64,000 bases of DNA from Fibrobacter sp. UWB4. GTDB lineage: Bacteria > Fibrobacterota > Fibrobacteria > Fibrobacterales > Fibrobacteraceae. The translations under genes and the position numbers were made by a program. The stretch covers positions 372,001 to 436,000 of the forward strand of contig NZ_MWQI01000001.1 of the NCBI RefSeq assembly GCF_002210345.1. The letters are read 5' to 3'. This document shows positions 61,105 through 64,000 of the stretch, in pieces (position 1 is the first letter of the stretch; every line of letters starts with the position of its first letter). The notes beneath the pieces were generated by a model. It saw only the letters and a list, made by a program, of their open reading frames with translations, ran no database searches and was not told where the DNA came from.

Positions 61105-61650
61105 CTATAAAACTTCAAAGAACTCCGGACGGTGAAAGTCCGGTTTTTCTGTTTCTATGGGAAATGCGCTCAGGTAATGGGGCGTGTTTGCCTTATCGGC
61201 GCATTTGTAGAGGTTTCCGCGGAGCGGTGCTTCTATTGCTTTCATTCCGAAAATCTCGGCAGGAATTTCAACAGCCATTGTCCAGTAGACGCTGTCGTCT
61301 TGGATGCTTGGCGCTGTTCCTGAACGCTTGATTTTTGCGATGGCGTCAAGCGGGAGCGTTTGTCTGTTCTCGCGGCCTGTACCCCGGGCGGCGAGAATAA
61401 AGCCTCGGCTTGTCGTTTCGAAGTTGAAATATTCAGCCGGGTTTGCTGGATTCTGCAAGAAAATTTCCACGCAGGAATCTTCCCAGCTTCGACCGTTGTC
61501 TTCTTGAACGGCTGCGCGGTAGCAGTTCACGGGTTCTTCGACTGTGAATTTAACTGTGATTATGCGGGGAGTCCATGAAAAATCAGCGGTGACCATCGGG
61601 TGGATGATTCCCTGATTTGCAGTCCATTTCATATTCGGTTTTAAAAGCAT
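61105..61650 (-). CDS. CBM9-like (carbohydrate-binding family 9-like) protein
   Basis: 181 residues, no signal peptide. Conserved pattern of the family: SWEDSCVEIFLQNP, YFNFETTSRGFILAARGTGREN, VEIPAEIFG, LRGNLYKCAD, PHYLSAFPIETEKPDFHRPEFF. Such proteins are often found with carbohydrate-active enzymes, but the cytoplasmic stand-alone forms have no clear role. A -10-like TAATTT is 6 bp upstream of the ATG. Confidence 0.85.
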   Translation of the reverse strand: MLLKPNMKWTANQGIIHPMVTADFSWTPRIITVKFTVEEPVNCYRAAVQEDNGRSWEDSCVEIFLQNPANPAEYFNFETTSRGFILAARGTGRENRQTLPLDAIAKIKRSGTAPSIQDDSVYWTMAVEIPAEIFGMKAIEAPLRGNLYKCADKANTPHYLSAFPIETEKPDFHRPEFFEVL

Positions 61651-61656
61651 GAAAAT

Positions 61657-61662
61657 AAATTA
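61657..61662 (-). promoter_or_regulatory. -10-like box before the CBM9-like gene
   Basis: TAATTT, 6 bp before ATG 61650, no SD. AT-rich surroundings make it a weak call. Confidence 0.25.
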
Positions 61663-61674
61663 GCAAAAAACAAG

Positions 61675-61712
61675 AAGTGATTAAACAATGTTTAAACAGT
61701 GTTTAATCACTT
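61675..61712. promoter_or_regulatory. Nested inverted repeat between the CBM9-like gene and spoVG
   Basis: AAGTGATTAAACA (61675-61687) pairs perfectly with TGTTTAATCACTT (61700-61712). A second palindrome, TTAAACAATGTTTAA (61681-61695), overlaps the left arm. Either an operator with three TGTTTAA half-sites or a hairpin; TTTTT follows on the plus strand. Confidence 0.5.
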
Positions 61713-61852
61713 TTTCATTGTATTGAAAATGCTGAAATTGAATTAAAAACGCCATTTGCAACTTATGGCATGGCTTTTGCAATGTTGAGCGTGATTCCGC
61801 AAAGGTATGAATGTACCGATACGCGGCGAACCTTAAAAAATAGGAGGCCGAT

Positions 61853-62185
61853 ATGGCTGAAAAAACAGAAAAGAAAACTTCGAGTACCCCTGCAATGTCT
61901 TCGGCATTTGATTGCCTTGCTGTGACAAACGTGCAGGTTTATCCGTTTAAGGAAGGCGCAAATCTTGGACACATGAAGGGCGTTGCTACGATTGTGCTGA
62001 ATGACCAGATCCAGATTCGCGGGCTTCGCGTGATGGATGGTGAAAACGGAATGTTTGTGGGGTATCCGATCGATACTTTCTATAAAGGGGAGGACTATCG
62101 CACCGTTTGTTTGCCTATAACTCGCCAGTTGAGAGAACATATTGAAAGCTGTGTGCTTGAAAAGTATCAGGCTGCAGTAGCATAA
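61853..62185 (+). CDS. spoVG: SpoVG family protein
   Basis: 110 residues. Core from about 20: AVTNVQVYPFK, GVATIVLNDQIQIRGLRVMDGENGMFVGYP, YRTVCLPITRQLREHIESCVLEKY, matching SpoVG, a small DNA/RNA-binding regulator that affects division and surface genes in several phyla. An 18-residue Lys/Ser/Thr extension precedes the domain. Perfect AGGAGG upstream. Followed 12 bp later by the YifB-type gene, so probably one operon. Confidence 0.9.
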   Translation: MAEKTEKKTSSTPAMSSAFDCLAVTNVQVYPFKEGANLGHMKGVATIVLNDQIQIRGLRVMDGENGMFVGYPIDTFYKGEDYRTVCLPITRQLREHIESCVLEKYQAAVA

Positions 62186-62197
62186 GGCAGGTGCAAA

Positions 62198-63727
62198 TTG
62201 TTTCGCAGAATCCGTTCTTATTGCTTGTTTGGAATAAAGGCTGTTCCTGTCAGTGTGGAAGTCGATGCCGCTCAGGGACTGCCTGGGTTTACTCTTGTCG
62301 GACTCCCGGACAATGCGGTAAGGGAATCTCGAGAACGTGTTGTTTCGGCGATACGCTCCATCGGGAAAGTGGTGACAGGTTTTCGTACAACGGTGAACTT
62401 GTCGCCTGCGGATTTGCGAAAGGAGGGGAGTGCATTAGACCTTCCGCTTGCGATTGGCTTGCTTGTTTCGACTGGGGAGATAGAAGTTCCGCAGTTGGAA
62501 CGCTATGTCTTTGTAGGCGAACTCTCATTGGATGGTTTGTTGAAGCCTGTCCGTGGTGTGTTATCCATTGCAATGAATTTGTCTACAGCACGTGACTGTA
62601 TTCTCGTGATTCCGCGCGGGAATGAGCAGGAAGCTTCGCTGGTGGAAGGTCTTCGTTTTATTTGTGCGGATTCGCTTGGGGAGTGCGTTGAAATCCTAGA
62701 ACGCAATTCTAGTCAGGGTGTAAAAATTGCAAAAGGCATTTCTTCGTGTCATGTAAGCGTTAGTAATGAAATTCCCGATTTCAAGAATGTAGTGGGAATG
62801 GATGGTGTAAAACGGGCGCTTGAAATTGCTGCTGCGGGAGCGCATAATTTCTTGTTGGTGGGGTCGCCCGGTGCTGGTAAGACACTTTGTGCGAAATGCT
62901 TGCCGGGAATCCTCCCGGAGATGACTGAACAGGAAATTTTAGAAACGACGCGTATCCATTCTTGTGCGTTGCGAGCCGGTGATTCTGATGCGTTTAAACC
63001 CGTGCTTACGCGCCCGTTCCGTTCACCGCATCATTCTGCATCGATGGTGTCGCTTGTGGGCGGCGGAACCCGTCTTTTGCCAGGGGAGGCGAGCCTTGCG
63101 CATAATGGAGTTCTTTTTTTGGATGAATTGCCGGAGTTTAACCGCAGTGTGTTGGAAGCTCTGCGCGAGCCAATGGAAGAAGGCGAAATCTCGGTTAGCC
63201 GTGCGAGTGGAACTGTTATATGGCCAGCGAGATTTATGATGGGGGCTGCAATGAATCCATGCCCTTGTGGATATTCAATGGATCCTAAGCGTGAGTGCAC
63301 CTGCTTGCCTGAGGCTCGTAAGCGCTACCGTGAAAAAATATCGGGACCGTTATTGGACCGCATCGATATCCAGGTGAGCGTCCCTCCTGTTGATGCTGCT
63401 ATGTTTGTGATAAAAGGACGAGGTGAGTCGTCTGCTGATATTCGCAGACGCGTGTGCGCTGCACGATCTGTTCAGCGCGAACGCTTCCGAAATTTGCCTT
63501 TTAAATCCAATGCCGAAATGTCGTCGGAGTATGCAAGAAAATTTGCAGAGATGACTCCTGCCGTAGAACGTTTTGCTGTCAATGCCGCAGCCAAGATGGA
63601 CTTGAGTGCGCGTGGGTACTTTAGGTTGTTAAAAGTTGCGCGTACGATTGCCGACTTGCGAGGCACTTCCGCCGTTGATATTATGGATCTCTCTGAGGCT
63701 TTGCGTTACCGCGCCTTTAGAGGATAG
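62198..63727 (+). CDS. YifB/ComM family Mg-chelatase-like AAA+ ATPase
   Basis: 509 residues. N-terminal ChlI-type domain (FTLVGLPDNAVRESRERVVSAI, NLSPADLRKEGSALDLPLAIGLL), AAA+ core with Walker A VGSPGAGKT and Walker B GVLFLDELPEF, then CPCGY and C-rich CTCLPEARKRY, and a C-terminal helical domain. ComM is a hexameric helicase that aids branch migration in natural transformation; most bacteria carry YifB without being known to be competent. Start is TTG 62198 with AGGTG upstream, giving the conserved MFRRIRSYCLFGI. Confidence 0.92.
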   Translation: MFRRIRSYCLFGIKAVPVSVEVDAAQGLPGFTLVGLPDNAVRESRERVVSAIRSIGKVVTGFRTTVNLSPADLRKEGSALDLPLAIGLLVSTGEIEVPQLERYVFVGELSLDGLLKPVRGVLSIAMNLSTARDCILVIPRGNEQEASLVEGLRFICADSLGECVEILERNSSQGVKIAKGISSCHVSVSNEIPDFKNVVGMDGVKRALEIAAAGAHNFLLVGSPGAGKTLCAKCLPGILPEMTEQEILETTRIHSCALRAGDSDAFKPVLTRPFRSPHHSASMVSLVGGGTRLLPGEASLAHNGVLFLDELPEFNRSVLEALREPMEEGEISVSRASGTVIWPARFMMGAAMNPCPCGYSMDPKRECTCLPEARKRYREKISGPLLDRIDIQVSVPPVDAAMFVIKGRGESSADIRRRVCAARSVQRERFRNLPFKSNAEMSSEYARKFAEMTPAVERFAVNAAAKMDLSARGYFRLLKVARTIADLRGTSAVDIMDLSEALRYRAFRG

Positions 63728-63740
63728 AGCGGCTTTGCTG

Positions 63741-63870
63741 CAGTTACTAGAACTTAGTTACTAGTTAATAGTCTTTGGTCATTAGTTATTGATCAAAAGA
63801 AGATGTTGATTTAAAATTCTCTAGTAACTAGTAACTCGAAACTAGTAACTTTTGTTTCCTACTGTCTACT
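63741..63870. repeat. Heptad-period repeat, two inverted arms (locus H)
   Basis: Left arm CAGTTAC, TAGAACT, TAGTTAC, TAGTTAA, TAGTCTT, TGGTCAT, TAGTTAT, TGATCAA (63741-63796), eight units without a break. Right arm TAGTAAC, TAGTAAC, TCGAAAC, TAGTAAC (63822-63849), then TCCTACT and GTCTACT (63857-63870). The longest example in the window. Confidence 0.85.
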
Positions 63871-64000
63871 AATCTTCACGCTGGCTTCGGCGCCTAGGCA
63901 GCCGGGAACGGCTTTAGGTTTTACGACGGAGACTTCGACGGCTGAGGCTTTAGAATAATGCTCTAGGACGTATTCAGCTGTTTTTACGACAAGAGTTTCG
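63859..64000 (-). CDS. Dihydroneopterin aldolase-like protein, C-terminal end (partial)
   Basis: Only the last 47 codons are inside the window. They read ETLVVKTAEYVLEHYSKA, then VEVSVVKPKAVPGCLGAEAS and VKISRQ-stop. The order 'helix - V.V.V.KP.A - .....V.I.R' is that of the C-terminus of FolB, which cleaves dihydroneopterin in folate synthesis. The final codons ISRQ and the TAG stop lie within a GTAGACA/GTAGGAA heptad repeat. The short length limits certainty. Confidence 0.5.
   Translation of the reverse strand, partial: ETLVVKTAEYVLEHYSKASAVEVSVVKPKAVPGCLGAEASVKISRQ

Overview
The window looks like a chromosomal segment of a Fibrobacter species (a fibre-degrading, succinate-forming gut bacterium close to F. 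succinogenes). The evidence is three giant secreted GH9 cellulases side by side, a lipoprotein of the kind I know from the Fibrobacter-specific TIGR02171 paralogous family, a class I fumarase, a DUF349 coiled-coil protein, and core genes of a Gram-negative type with outer-membrane beta-barrels. No tRNA, rRNA, CRISPR array, intact prophage or complete insertion sequence was seen. The organism assignment is inference from gene content, not from a search.

Layout. 1-12.7 kb is mixed housekeeping: the end of an outer-membrane receptor-like barrel, a DdpX/VanX-type dipeptidase, Sua5 (t6A synthesis), a DUF349 protein, PriA, small envelope proteins, a decayed Rpn-type nuclease fragment, a DUF6544-like protein and a U32-like protein. 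12.9-16.8 kb holds a three-domain TIGR02171-type lipoprotein and a HIRAN-domain protein. 16.9-25.4 kb carries guanylate kinase, a GT2 glycosyltransferase, a GT39-like membrane protein with a C-terminal NPCBM-like domain, transketolase, NrdR and an RlmI-like methyltransferase. 25.4-48.7 kb, all on the minus strand, is the cellulase region: three GH9 giants of about 1,940-2,140 residues (one split by a frameshift in a G6 tract) and, 24 bp after the last one, a histidine kinase, a receiver protein and a sigma-54 activator. 48.9-52.9 kb has an alanine-rich membrane protein, fumarase, a lipoprotein and a small exported protein. 53.2-59.6 kb is a tandem array of three secreted subtilisin-fold (S8-like) paralogues whose catalytic residues are lost in complementary ways. 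59.6-64 kb returns to housekeeping: an RluE-type pseudouridine synthase, an acyl-ACP thioesterase, a CBM9-like protein, SpoVG, a YifB/ComM ATPase and the end of what looks like FolB.

The two most distinctive systems are the GH9 array coupled to a two-component/sigma-54 circuit, which suggests sensing linked to cellulose breakdown, and the degenerate subtilase array, which may supply secreted binding or surface proteins rather than proteases.

The intergenic DNA is also structured. At least eight gaps carry arrays with a strict 7-bp period (consensus near TAGTNAN or its complement), often as two inverted arms that could fold into long hairpins. A separate element of about 75 bp made of two hairpins occurs twice intact, with compensatory base changes, and once broken by a further hairpin. 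These repeats supply start or stop codons or leader sequence to neighbouring genes. Several genes lack a Shine-Dalgarno sequence and have a -10-like hexamer 6-9 bp before the start codon, as expected for leaderless transcripts; others carry strong AGGAGG-type sites.
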